From: CALVLD01 sp964467585
GTDB taxonomy: Bacteria > Bacillota > Clostridia > Christensenellales > CAG-138
DNA: 64,000 nt
Assembly: GCA_964467585.1 (NCBI GenBank)
Contig: CAYXRF010000007.1
Span: 40,485-104,484, forward strand
Direction: 5' to 3'
In this document: in pieces, positions 51,222-59,793 of the stretch
Numbering within the stretch: position 1 is the stretch's first letter
Layout of the letters: the number at the start of each line of letters is the position of its first letter
Position numbers and translations under genes: made by a program
The notes under the pieces: generated by a model
Told to the model about the DNA's origin: nothing
What the model saw: only the letters and a program-made list of their open reading frames with translations
Databases searched by the model: none

Positions 51222-53375
51222 TTAAGGCGTGACGCGGTACAGACGGCACGAGCTGTTGCTGTATACGCACTCCATCTCGGCAAAATAGCTTGAGGCAACG
51301 CTGTATGTGCCGCGCTCATATGGCCCAACCAGCACATAGCTGACGGAATACGACTTGGCAAGGGAATCAAAGTAAGTCTCCGGCTGCTCATACATCAGCT
51401 CGACATTGCTGTATCGCGTGGTGTAATCAACCCCGTGATAGTATAGGAAGTTGCTTGCCCCGCAGACTATGCTGCGCCCGGTAAGCATGGCGATTGCGTT
51501 GTTGTGGTTTGTAGCGGTGAGGAATATGGCGTCAGTCGGTGTGTTTTGTTTGACATATTCCGTCAAATCGACAAGATCGGCCGAAACAAGCTCATATCCG
51601 CTTTCTGTATAGCCAAATGCTTTTGTGCCGTCTGAATCGGTGTAGCTGCCGATATGATCCGCCGAAACGTATTCGCGCAGCAGTGTCATAGCGCCCGAAA
51701 GGAAAAGCACGATAAGCACAACAATGCACAGTGCGCGCTGTGCGATTCTTTTACCCAAGGGTACGAGACGCCTTGTGCGCTCCGAGCTTTTTTTGGAGCC
51801 CGCCCCGCCGTCAACTATGCGGTCGTAAAGCGAAACAAGATACTCCGCAACTATCCCGCAGGTAAGCGCAAACCAAACGAAAAGCAGCTTGTTGTTGTCA
51901 TATGTGTTGGGCTGGAACACAAACAGCTCCGCTATCAGCCATATCAGCAGCGCACCGCCGTAGAACAGCTTGCTCTGCTTTTTTGTGGAAAGGAATGCCA
52001 TAGGCATCAGTATGAATATCAGCCCAAGGTTTTTAATGTAGAACCAGAGCCACCCATCGGATTCGTTGCACCAGTTAAGATAGAATCGCACAAAATTCCC
52101 GGAGCTTGACTGCTTGAATGTAAATCCCAAAAGCTGTGGCGCGGCAAGTGCCGCGGCTATAACTCCGTAAAGCAAAAAGTATAGCAGCACACGCCCGTTG
52201 TTGCTGCCGTCCTCATCCTTTTTGGGCTTAAGCACATTGACAAGAGCAATGACGGACATTGCAATTATCAGAAAAACCGATATTATGCCCAGCGCAAGAA
52301 AGCTGTGAGTATGAACAAGGGGCATTGCTCCCGCTATTATGCCGAGGGGTATGAACAGCTTGTATTCTTTTTCGATCGCGGCGCGATACAAAAGCTGAAG
52401 GCTTGGGAAAAGCAGCGCCCATCCAAAAAGCGTTGCCCTTTGCGGCACTATCATATCCGCTATCGGATTGACCCAGCGCAGTCCCAGCTCAACAAAGTTG
52501 GTGGGCGTTTCGTACCAGCCGTTGATAAGCTGATTCCAACGGTCAAGCGGCGCGGAGCCGGATATGTTCGCGCTGATATGGTATGTGTTGTCAAGCCAAT
52601 ACGACCATGAGCCGTCGCTTGCAAGCCCCGCAAATGTTTTTGTGTTGTCAAAAAAGTAGGCAAAGCCAAAGCCGCCGCCGATAAAAAACAGATATGTGGC
52701 AAGCACGGCGATTGAATTGCGTTTGAACCACTGCTCAAACAGCAGATAAACGCCCAACACCACCACAATATAGGCGTATACGGCGGGCAATATCGTTGCA
52801 AATCGCAGTGACGCGCCGAGGGTGTAAAACGTGGAGCTTACGCTGTCGCAGAGGAACGGATAGCCAAGCTGAGTATCCGGCAATATCGAATACATGGGTG
52901 GGAATGTCTTCTGCACCGAAATGCTTGATATAAACCCCAGATGCATCGAAAGGTCTCCGTATGTGGATTGCCCAACGTGCAGCGAACCGTTTTCCGCATT
53001 TGTTATAGTGTGATTGCATATAAGCACCGTGCCGATTATTATCAGCGGGAGCGCCGCAAGAATAAGCGATTTTTCATCCTTGAGCGAAAAAGCGGGACGG
53101 TTGATTGGCTTGAATTTTTTGTTTGCAAGCAACAGGCAAAGCACACCCACGCCAACCGCAAGCGCGGCGGCGGCAAGCTGTGCCGCAAGCGTAAAATCCA
53201 TTATGAATGCGAACAGCGTGGGGAACCAAAGCAGCATCACAAGCCCCGCCGCAAGCCCCCAAAACACCTGTTTTGTCAGGCGGTCGCGTGAAAAAACCAG
53301 CCGTGCAACCGCAAACCCCGAAGCGGCGAATATCAGCAGATACAGCACCGACAACAGATTGAACAGAAATCCCAT
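51222..53375 (-). CDS. Large polytopic membrane protein, GT-C glycosyltransferase-like
   Basis: A 717-residue protein with about a dozen or more hydrophobic segments and a C-terminal soluble domain (about 600-717). The first large extracytoplasmic loop contains YGDLSMHLGFISSISVQKTFPP, with an acidic residue and a histidine placed as in GT-C enzymes that use lipid-linked sugar donors. The C-terminal part (TPTDAIFLTATNHNNAIAMLTGR) resembles the tail of YfhO/ArnT-type membrane proteins. A specific family cannot be named. It is the last gene of the operon with the sortase and signal peptidases, so it could modify exported proteins or wall glycans. Confidence in function is low. Confidence 0.75.
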   Translation of the reverse strand: MGFLFNLLSVLYLLIFAASGFAVARLVFSRDRLTKQVFWGLAAGLVMLLWFPTLFAFIMDFTLAAQLAAAALAVGVGVLCLLLANKKFKPINRPAFSLKDEKSLILAALPLIIIGTVLICNHTITNAENGSLHVGQSTYGDLSMHLGFISSISVQKTFPPMYSILPDTQLGYPFLCDSVSSTFYTLGASLRFATILPAVYAYIVVVLGVYLLFEQWFKRNSIAVLATYLFFIGGGFGFAYFFDNTKTFAGLASDGSWSYWLDNTYHISANISGSAPLDRWNQLINGWYETPTNFVELGLRWVNPIADMIVPQRATLFGWALLFPSLQLLYRAAIEKEYKLFIPLGIIAGAMPLVHTHSFLALGIISVFLIIAMSVIALVNVLKPKKDEDGSNNGRVLLYFLLYGVIAAALAAPQLLGFTFKQSSSGNFVRFYLNWCNESDGWLWFYIKNLGLIFILMPMAFLSTKKQSKLFYGGALLIWLIAELFVFQPNTYDNNKLLFVWFALTCGIVAEYLVSLYDRIVDGGAGSKKSSERTRRLVPLGKRIAQRALCIVVLIVLFLSGAMTLLREYVSADHIGSYTDSDGTKAFGYTESGYELVSADLVDLTEYVKQNTPTDAIFLTATNHNNAIAMLTGRSIVCGASNFLYYHGVDYTTRYSNVELMYEQPETYFDSLAKSYSVSYVLVGPYERGTYSVASSYFAEMECVYSNSSCRLYRVTP

Positions 53376-53444
53376 AAGCTTCCTCCCCCATTGGTCAAAC
53401 AGAATACGCCGTGCAGCGCAGCGAATGTGCGCGGCGCATATCTG

Positions 53445-54002
53445 TCAGCCGAATATGTTTATACTTGAAATCGGATATATCCGCATACGAAGCACGCCGT
53501 AAATACTTGCCTTTTCAACGGCGAACGCTTGCAAATTGTCAACGCCGCTTCTGTCGTCCGACAGCACAAGCACCATGCCCTGCGGCACTGTGTAGGTCAT
53601 GTCCTTTTCAGTATCCCATGCGTCGGCATATGCCGCCTCGTCACAAAAAGCGTTGTTAATGTATGTTTTGCCATCTCTTACGATTATGGCTTCTCCCGAA
53701 AGAGCAATCACGCGATACTCGTTATATCCGCCTTCAATATCAACGCGAACGATATCCCCCCTTTTTATTGGGAATATGTATTTTGAAAGACGATCCACAA
53801 GCACAAGCTCGTTATCGTTAAGATCCTTGACCGTTGGCGACATAACGCTTACGGGACGCAAAATGAACAAAAATATCAGAGCAATAAGCCCCAAACAGAC
53901 AAGCGTGATAATTATCGCATCCGCCGCTTTGAAGGCGACTGCTTCACGCTTGTTGTTGGTGCTTCGCACAACGTATTTGATTGATTGCTTGTCGGTTGTC
54001 AT
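53445..54002 (-). CDS. Signal peptidase I homologue lacking both catalytic residues
   Basis: A 185-residue S26A-family protein with one transmembrane helix (about 27-47). The nucleophile box reads RPVSVMSPTV (49-58), so Val53 stands where the catalytic serine immediately precedes Met. The general-base box reads YNEYRVIAL, with Tyr96 at the lysine position (the neighbour has YVKRVIAV). Later boxes are kept: GDIVRVDI, and LVLSDDRSGVDN in place of VMGDHRTNSSDSR. It ends MRIYPISSINIFG, like its neighbour. It is 6 bp downstream of the intact enzyme. Staphylococcus aureus SpsA is a known inactive homologue beside active SpsB, a useful precedent. Probably a regulatory or substrate-binding partner. 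Confidence 0.88.
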   Translation of the reverse strand: MTTDKQSIKYVVRSTNNKREAVAFKAADAIIITLVCLGLIALIFLFILRPVSVMSPTVKDLNDNELVLVDRLSKYIFPIKRGDIVRVDIEGGYNEYRVIALSGEAIIVRDGKTYINNAFCDEAAYADAWDTEKDMTYTVPQGMVLVLSDDRSGVDNLQAFAVEKASIYGVLRMRIYPISSINIFG

Positions 54003-54008
54003 ATGCCG

Positions 54009-54710
54009 TCAGTCAACACTGCGAATGCTGCTGATGGGGTATATCACCCCGTGTACCCTGCCAATCACATCGCAAAGCTCAACAGGACCCACAATGCGGC
54101 TGTCGCTTGAATTTGTGCGGTGATCTCCCATCACAAACACATAGCCCTGCGGCACGGTATATTCAAAGTAGCTTTCTGTATGCTCCGCGCCGTATGCGTC
54201 CGTAACTGTTTCCTGCCGCAGCACTCTGCCCACGCACTGAATCTCGTTATATTCCCTGTTGCTGTCCAGAAGCATATTCGCCTCATATGCGGATTCGTCC
54301 AGACGTTCGCCGTCAATCGTGATGTAATAATGGGAAGAGTTATCATCAAGCGTTTCTCGTCTGACGGCAATCGTTTGACCGCCAACGGCGATAACCCGTT
54401 TTACATAGGTTTTGCCCTCATGTGACTCCCCCGGAAAGCGCACGATTACTATATCACCCTGCTTAGGCTGCACAAACCAGTAGCCTATCTTTTCAACAAT
54501 CATACGTTCTTCGTTTTGAAGCGTGTTCTGCATTGATTCACCGTCAACGCGTATAGGCTCAAAAAGAAAAGCGCGAATGGCAAGTGCGGCTATCAGAACT
54601 GCCGCTAAATAAAGCAGAAAATGTATGTTTGACGATGAGCGATACCCCGCGTCGTCTTTGTGAAGCGCCTCGGACACGGGACGCATGGACTTTTCAAAAT
54701 CGTCGTTCAT
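54009..54710 (-). CDS. lepB: Signal peptidase I (bacterial Ser/Lys type)
   Basis: A 233-residue protein with a cytoplasmic N-terminus, one transmembrane helix (about 30-50) and the full S26A set: VDGESMQNTL (Ser59), YVKRVIAVGG (Lys104) and VMGDHRTNSSDSR. It removes Sec signal peptides at the outer face of the membrane. It overlaps the DUF951 gene by 4 bp and is followed by the inactive paralogue. It belongs to a different branch from the two Ser/His enzymes at 3445 and 12110. Confidence 0.96.
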   Translation of the reverse strand: MNDDFEKSMRPVSEALHKDDAGYRSSSNIHFLLYLAAVLIAALAIRAFLFEPIRVDGESMQNTLQNEERMIVEKIGYWFVQPKQGDIVIVRFPGESHEGKTYVKRVIAVGGQTIAVRRETLDDNSSHYYITIDGERLDESAYEANMLLDSNREYNEIQCVGRVLRQETVTDAYGAEHTESYFEYTVPQGYVFVMGDHRTNSSDSRIVGPVELCDVIGRVHGVIYPISSIRSVD

Positions 54711-54901
54711 TCAACGACCTCCACAAGTTTTTTTGCCGCACGCATAAACTCCGCACGGTCAAGCATAACAACCCTGCCGCAGCACACGCACTTTATTTTG
54801 ACGTCCGCGCCCGTGCGGGTGATTGTCCACTCGTTTGTGCCGCAGGCGTGGGGCTTCCGCATAATTACGCGGTCGCCCACAGCAAATTCGTTGGTTATCA
54901 T
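54707..54901 (-). CDS. DUF951 family protein (YyzM-like)
   Basis: A 64-residue protein starting MITNEFAVGDRVIMRKPHACGTNEW. The start at 54901 is favoured by family length; it is immediately behind the stop of the sortase gene. KPHACGTNEW and IKCVCCGRVVMLDRAEF are the family signatures, with cysteines that may bind zinc. The fold resembles a small OB/KOW domain; function unknown. It overlaps lepB by 4 bp. Confidence 0.93.
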   Translation of the reverse strand: MITNEFAVGDRVIMRKPHACGTNEWTITRTGADVKIKCVCCGRVVMLDRAEFMRAAKKLVEVVE

Positions 54902-54902
54902 A

Positions 54903-56924
54903 TCAGTCGTTGCCGACCCACCTGAGGAAGATATAAAGCCTTGCTCCGTTTTGCGCGTCCGCATGGCTGTCGCTGCAGGTTACAATCGTCATGAAGCGGT
55001 CTGATGTTGTGACATAAGCACCGATATCAACCTCGGATCTGTCAAGCTGATACTGTATCCACTCCTCCTGCTCCTGCTGATTCATAGCCTCCATCTTGTT
55101 GGGCCAACAGGTGTTGTAAAGCTGTGACGACTCCCACTCTCTGCCGCTGCCCACGTCTTCTTCATATATTGACCAAATCTCCCAGTAGCCCGTAACGCCG
55201 TATGAGTTGATGCACCACACACGGTTGGCATACTCAAGCAGCTGCTGCTCATTATCCTGAATGATGTGCAGCTCATGGAACATTGTGCCTGTTGAACGGG
55301 CGTTATGCCCCGTGAATACTATATTTTTGCCTGCCTTTGACCAGTAATAGTATATGCTGCCGCGAGTGAGCGGCTCTTTATCCAAGCCGCGCTCGTTGTA
55401 ATACCAATCCTGCCCGTACATTATAGGATAGGAAATGTTGGTTCCCGGAATGGTTATGTACCCGAGGGCGTCTGTGTTGACGCGTCTTGCATCCGCAAGC
55501 GGAGTGGTATACATGCTTGTTTTTGCATACTGGTCGATAACTCGTTTGCCCGCCTGCTGCGCACGAACCTCTTCAATATCAACTATGTCAACAGCGGTGG
55601 GATCGGTATCGTCAATTATTATGTTTGCGGCGCGAAGGAATGCGCCCGTAAGCTCCTGCTCGCCCGAAATGTGCTTTTCAATCAACGCGACGTCGTCCTC
55701 GTCAATCGCACCGTCTCCGTTGACGTCCCCAAGCAGCACGCATACCGCAGACATAGCTTCACCCGTGGCAGGCTCGGTAAAGGTGGTTTCAACCCCTGTG
55801 GCGAACAGCGTGCCGTCAATCGTATCCCCTGCGAAATGCCCAAGCAGATAACCGTCGCTGACATAGGGCAGCAAACGCCACGCGGACACGCTGCATTGCA
55901 GCAGAGTGTTGTCGCCATAGCCCGCTGCAGTGCCGTCACCATACAGTACAACAACGTGGTCGGAAGCGGCGGCTACGCAGTAAACGTCCTGCGTTTTAAT
56001 TTGATAATCCATGGTAAATTCTATGGAACCAATGCCAAAGAGATTGCCTTCTGAATCAACGCCATAGGTTGAGCCTGCGCCCACAAACACACGGACAATA
56101 TTTCTCCAGCCCGTGTCCCCTTCTGTTGAGTCGTCAATGCCGCCAATGGAACCCGCACCCCTTGTTGCATCCGGCGCGGGAGTATCCTTTGCGCCGTTGG
56201 ATGACGCATAGTACGATGCGGTGATAACACTGCCGTTAGTTAGCAGCAAAGCGATATGATCTGCTGCCGCCGCAACCGCAGCAATCTCATACTCCGCAAA
56301 TGCATCCGCATATGTGGGCGACACGGTGGAAAGCAAACGACCTTGGCTTATGGCAAAGGTTGCATCGCCCGCCGCCGCAACAGCGGTAACGAGCTTCCAT
56401 TCGGAAACATCGCATTGCCCGCACAGTGAAGCGCCAACCGCTGAAACGGTGCCATCCTTGTGAAGCACCGCGATATGCCCGCTGCCCATTGCAATATCCG
56501 CAACGTTTTCAAGCTCAAGCGCGGGAGCAAAATCGTCCTCTTGCGCACCCGCAAGCAGAATCGTCCCGTCTGATGTGAGCGCGGCAACGGTGCTTGAGTT
56601 TGTGACCAGTCTGACAACGTTCGACCATCCGTATATATTGTTTTGACCTGTTGTTGCCTGACCGATAAAGCGAACCGTACCGTTGGACGCAATACCGTAT
56701 GTGACGCCGTCTCCCGCAACGACTGAACCGTCCATCGCGGGAATGGTATTTTCAACCGTGGCGGGCGCAGGCGTTGCGGATGCGTCCGGCTCGGGCGTGA
56801 CGACAGACACAGGTGGGTCGGTGACGTTTGGCGTCTCCTCCTGCTTTTTGCATGAGCAGCCCATCAGATTTGATAACAGCAATATCGCTGCAAGCGACAG
56901 AATAAGCAGTTTTTTAAACTTCAT
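54903..56924 (-). CDS. Lipoprotein with RCC1-like repeats, dockerin and class B sortase domain
   Basis: A 673-residue protein. MKFKKLLILSLAAILLLSNLMGC gives lipidated Cys23. Residues about 60-390 are repeats of the RCC1/beta-propeller kind (VTYGIASNGTVRFIG; IAVLHKDGTVSAVG; TYGVDSEGNLFGIG; VVVLYGDGTAAGYG). A type I dockerin at about 398-460 has one intact calcium loop (GDVNGDGAIDEDDVALIEKHI) and one degenerate loop. The last ~200 residues are a class B sortase: ITIPGTNISYPIMYG, FTGHN (His540), VTCSD (Cys650) and Arg662. Sortases are usually short single-domain proteins, so this fusion is odd. It probably joins proteins or anchors them at the surface; the recognition signal is unknown. An AAGGAGAA site precedes the ATG. 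Confidence 0.88.
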   Translation of the reverse strand: MKFKKLLILSLAAILLLSNLMGCSCKKQEETPNVTDPPVSVVTPEPDASATPAPATVENTIPAMDGSVVAGDGVTYGIASNGTVRFIGQATTGQNNIYGWSNVVRLVTNSSTVAALTSDGTILLAGAQEDDFAPALELENVADIAMGSGHIAVLHKDGTVSAVGASLCGQCDVSEWKLVTAVAAAGDATFAISQGRLLSTVSPTYADAFAEYEIAAVAAAADHIALLLTNGSVITASYYASSNGAKDTPAPDATRGAGSIGGIDDSTEGDTGWRNIVRVFVGAGSTYGVDSEGNLFGIGSIEFTMDYQIKTQDVYCVAAASDHVVVLYGDGTAAGYGDNTLLQCSVSAWRLLPYVSDGYLLGHFAGDTIDGTLFATGVETTFTEPATGEAMSAVCVLLGDVNGDGAIDEDDVALIEKHISGEQELTGAFLRAANIIIDDTDPTAVDIVDIEEVRAQQAGKRVIDQYAKTSMYTTPLADARRVNTDALGYITIPGTNISYPIMYGQDWYYNERGLDKEPLTRGSIYYYWSKAGKNIVFTGHNARSTGTMFHELHIIQDNEQQLLEYANRVWCINSYGVTGYWEIWSIYEEDVGSGREWESSQLYNTCWPNKMEAMNQQEQEEWIQYQLDRSEVDIGAYVTTSDRFMTIVTCSDSHADAQNGARLYIFLRWVGND

Positions 56925-57318
56925 CAGCTTTCTCCTTGGGTTAAAAATTTGACGGTGCGGGAATTTAACCGCAACCTTAAAATACTCCGTTTATAATAAT
57001 ACCACAGAAATAGCCTAAAGGAAACTGTTTTTGCTTTGTTAACGAAAATTTTGAAATTGAGGGCGGCAAGCTCCGTCCATAGCTTTGACTATGTGTTGAA
57101 TATGCGCTGATTATTACCGTCTGCCTTTTGCGCCGGACTGCTGCTATAAGTGATTTTTACGTCAAATGCGCAACAAACGGAGATGCTGCATCACCGCATC
57201 CCCGTTTGCGCTTTTTCGTTCTGTTTTGCTGAAGCATACCGCGCTCTCCGAGAGGAAACGCGACTAAAAAGCCGCCTGCCCCAAAGAGGAGCTGCAGACA
57301 TTGAGGGGCAAAAAGCCC
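56925..57318. other. 394-bp intergenic region with one strong inverted repeat
   Basis: No gene is supported. It holds an inverted repeat AAACGG.GATGC / GCATC.CCGTTT (57174-57208), followed on the plus strand by GCGCTTTTT, and a short GGGC/GCCC hairpin just after the HTH gene stop. The short open frames here lack ribosome-binding sites and family resemblance. Confidence 0.55.
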
Positions 57319-57678
57319 TTACTCCGCCTGTTCCTGCGTCTGTTCGCTCAGCTCGGGAAGCTCGATACCGCGGCAACGCATATTTTCAACATATACGATT
57401 GTCTTGACGGTATGACGACCAACCTCATCCAGCGAGTTGTATGCCTTGATGATATCATGGCAATCCTTCTTGATGTAGACGGACTCATCGCCGATAGCGA
57501 GCTTTATGTCCAACGCTTCACACATACGGACAACAGTTTCAAACGCCGTGCCGCGAACGCCCTTGTTAAGAGCTGTTACCACGGTGGACTGAGGAATGCC
57601 CAGTACTATCGCAAAGTGACGCACGCTGCGATACTGACGCTTGATTTCAATTCGCATCAAGTTAGTTAATTCTTCCAT
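57319..57678 (-). CDS. Helix-turn-helix (XRE-like) regulator
   Basis: A 119-residue protein from the ATG at 57678 (GGAGG 10 bases upstream). The HTH covers about 8-65: IEIKRQYRSVRHFAIVLGIPQSTVVTALNKG is helix-turn-helix with the ..S.. recognition helix, and AFETVVRMCEALDI is the following Cro/CI helix. The C-terminal part (about 75-119) is acidic. Cytoplasmic. Target genes unknown; it has its own near-consensus promoter and no tightly linked partner. Confidence 0.85.
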   Translation of the reverse strand: MEELTNLMRIEIKRQYRSVRHFAIVLGIPQSTVVTALNKGVRGTAFETVVRMCEALDIKLAIGDESVYIKKDCHDIIKAYNSLDEVGRHTVKTIVYVENMRCRGIELPELSEQTQEQAE

Positions 57679-57706
57679 ATTCAAATATCCTCCTGTGTGA
57701 TTGTTC

Positions 57707-57735
57707 ATTCTACCACGCACATTTCAAAAAGTCAA
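57707..57735 (-). promoter_or_regulatory. Promoter of the HTH regulator gene
   Basis: Minus-strand TTGACT (57730-57735) and TAGAAT (57707-57712), 17 bp apart. Confidence 0.75.
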
Positions 57736-57819
57736 CACTTTTTCTTATATGTTTATTTTTGAAATATTCACGCCGCCATAACCATACAACGGGCAGAACG
57801 CACATCCAATTTGTTTTTG

Positions 57820-58020
57820 TTATTTTGTCGCAAGCCAGTCGTTGATGGTCGCAACGAGCTGATCCGCGTCTATCCCATGAACCGCGCACGCCAGTTCAAG
57901 GTTTTCACCGCTTGCCATAACGCAGCCAAGGCAGTGCATACCGCTTGCCATGAGTATGTTGGCGATGCCCCTGTCGGTATTGAGAATCTCCTCAATGGTC
58001 ATTGTTTTGCTGATTTCCAT
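57820..58020 (-). CDS. DUF1858 domain protein
   Basis: A 66-residue protein: MTIEEILNTDRGIANILMASGMHCLGCVMASGENLELACAVHGID is the DUF1858 pattern with conserved cysteines (HCLGC and LACAVHG). Members occur alone or fused to hybrid-cluster and nitrogen-metabolism proteins in anaerobes; a metal- or cluster-related role is likely but unproven. An AAGGAGATACT site precedes the start. Confidence 0.92.
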   Translation of the reverse strand: MEISKTMTIEEILNTDRGIANILMASGMHCLGCVMASGENLELACAVHGIDADQLVATINDWLATK

Positions 58021-58131
58021 AGCAGTATCTCCTTTTTTTATTTATATATAAGGGTTTTGTTTGCAAAGCCAAATGTATTTTTAATGATAAACACTGCTCT
58101 GCCAAAACCGCTTGTTGACGTCATCCCTCGG

Positions 58132-59757
58132 TTATGCACCCCTGCGCGCTTCACCGAATTTAAGCGCTGCGCCGATAAATCCTGCAAAAAGAGGATTGGG
58201 AACGTCCGGACGGGACGTAAACTCCGGATGGAACTGCACGCCTATGAACCACGGATGGTTCGGCAGCTCGATTATTTCCGCAAGCCCTCTGCGCGGATTC
58301 CAGCCTGAGAAAATCATGCCCGCATCGCGGAAATCCGCCTCGAACTCGTTGTTGAACTCATAGCGGTGACGATGCCTCTCATGCACCTCATAGCTGCCAT
58401 AGGTTTTTTGAGCGAGGCTGCCCTCCTCAAGACGGCAGGTGTAGCTGCCCAAGCGAAGCGTGCCGCCTATGCGCTCAAGGTTGTTTATCTGATCCGCCAT
58501 AAGATCGATAACGGGATGCTTTGTTGCAAAGTCAAACTCGGTGGACTGTGCGTCTGCCCAGCCCAGCACGTCACGCGCAAATTCGATAACGGCTATCTGC
58601 ATCCCCAGGCAGATGCCCAGATAGGGTATTTTATTTTCACGCGCATAGCGGCAGGCGATAAGCTTGCCCTGTATGCCCCTTTCGCCAAAGCCGCCCGGCA
58701 CAAGTATGCCGTCGATATCGGCAAAGGCAGTGTCGCAGCTTGCGCCCTTTTCCAAATCCTCCGCGCCTATCCAGCGGATATTCACACGGGAATTATTGGC
58801 AAAGCCGCCGTGCTTGAGCGCCTCGGCAACGGAAAGATACGCGTCATGCAGCTCTACGTATTTTCCCACGATTGCAATATTACATTCATTTTTCGGATTT
58901 TGTTCACGCTCGACCATTTCCTGCCACGCGGTAAGATCCGGTGTGCGCGGATCAAGCCCCAGCCTTTTGCAGACTGCCGTGCAAAGCCCGTTCTTTTCCA
59001 GCATGAGCGGAACCTCATACAGTGACTTTGCATTGAGATTTTCAATAACAAACTCCTCCGCCGTGTTGCAGAACAGTGCAATCTTGGACTTTATGCCCTT
59101 TGTAAGCGGATAATCGCTGCGGCAGACTATAACGTCCGGCTGTATGCCTATGCTCTGAAGCTCCTTAACGGAATGCTGCGTGGGCTTTGTTTTAAGCTCT
59201 CCCGAGGCGGAAAGATACGGTATAAGCGTGACATGGATAAAGCAGCACTGCATATACTCGCATTGGATTTTAAGCTGTCGGATCGCCTCAAGAAAAGGCT
59301 GCGACTCAATATCGCCTACCGTGCCGCCGATTTCCACAATGAGGGCGTCGGGACGAAGCTTTTTCATCACCTTGGTAATGCGATGCTTGATTTCGTCCGT
59401 TATGTGGGGTATCACCTGAACCGTGCCGCCCTGATAACCGCCGTTGCGCTCTCTTTCAATCACAGCGGAATATATCTGACCGGACGTGGTGTTGTTAAGC
59501 CGTGTAAGATCCTCGTTTATGAATCTTTCGTAATGACCGATATCAAGGTCGGTTTCCGCACCGTCATCGGTGACGAATACCTCTCCGTGCTGGTACGGAT
59601 TCATTGTGCCGGGATCTACGTTGAGATAAGGGTCAAGCTTCATTATAGAGACGCTGTACCCTCTTGACTTCAGCAGTCTGCCCAACGCGGCGGCCGTGAT
59701 GCCCTTTCCGAGCGACGATACAACGCCGCCTGTGACGAAAATCAGCTTGGATTCCAT
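58132..59757 (-). CDS. pyrG: CTP synthase
   Basis: A 541-residue enzyme making CTP from UTP, ATP and glutamine. The synthetase domain begins KLIFVTGGVVSSLGKGITAAALGRLLKSRG with the P-loop-like GKG; PYLNVDPGTMNPYQHGEVFVTDDGAETDLDIGHYERF is the UTP/CTP site. The C-terminal glutamine amidotransferase has the nucleophile elbow GICLGMQ and FHPEF. Length matches the family. AAGGAAGGA precedes the ATG. Confidence 0.98.
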   Translation of the reverse strand: MESKLIFVTGGVVSSLGKGITAAALGRLLKSRGYSVSIMKLDPYLNVDPGTMNPYQHGEVFVTDDGAETDLDIGHYERFINEDLTRLNNTTSGQIYSAVIERERNGGYQGGTVQVIPHITDEIKHRITKVMKKLRPDALIVEIGGTVGDIESQPFLEAIRQLKIQCEYMQCCFIHVTLIPYLSASGELKTKPTQHSVKELQSIGIQPDVIVCRSDYPLTKGIKSKIALFCNTAEEFVIENLNAKSLYEVPLMLEKNGLCTAVCKRLGLDPRTPDLTAWQEMVEREQNPKNECNIAIVGKYVELHDAYLSVAEALKHGGFANNSRVNIRWIGAEDLEKGASCDTAFADIDGILVPGGFGERGIQGKLIACRYARENKIPYLGICLGMQIAVIEFARDVLGWADAQSTEFDFATKHPVIDLMADQINNLERIGGTLRLGSYTCRLEEGSLAQKTYGSYEVHERHRHRYEFNNEFEADFRDAGMIFSGWNPRRGLAEIIELPNHPWFIGVQFHPEFTSRPDVPNPLFAGFIGAALKFGEARRGA

Positions 59758-59793
59758 GATGAGTGTTCCTTCCTCCTTTTGGTGCTTTCTATT

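Noticed and set aside
57150..57407. An 85-codon plus-strand frame in the gap before the HTH gene
   Set aside because: It overlaps the inverted repeat and the 3' end of the HTH gene, lacks a ribosome-binding site and has no recognisable family.
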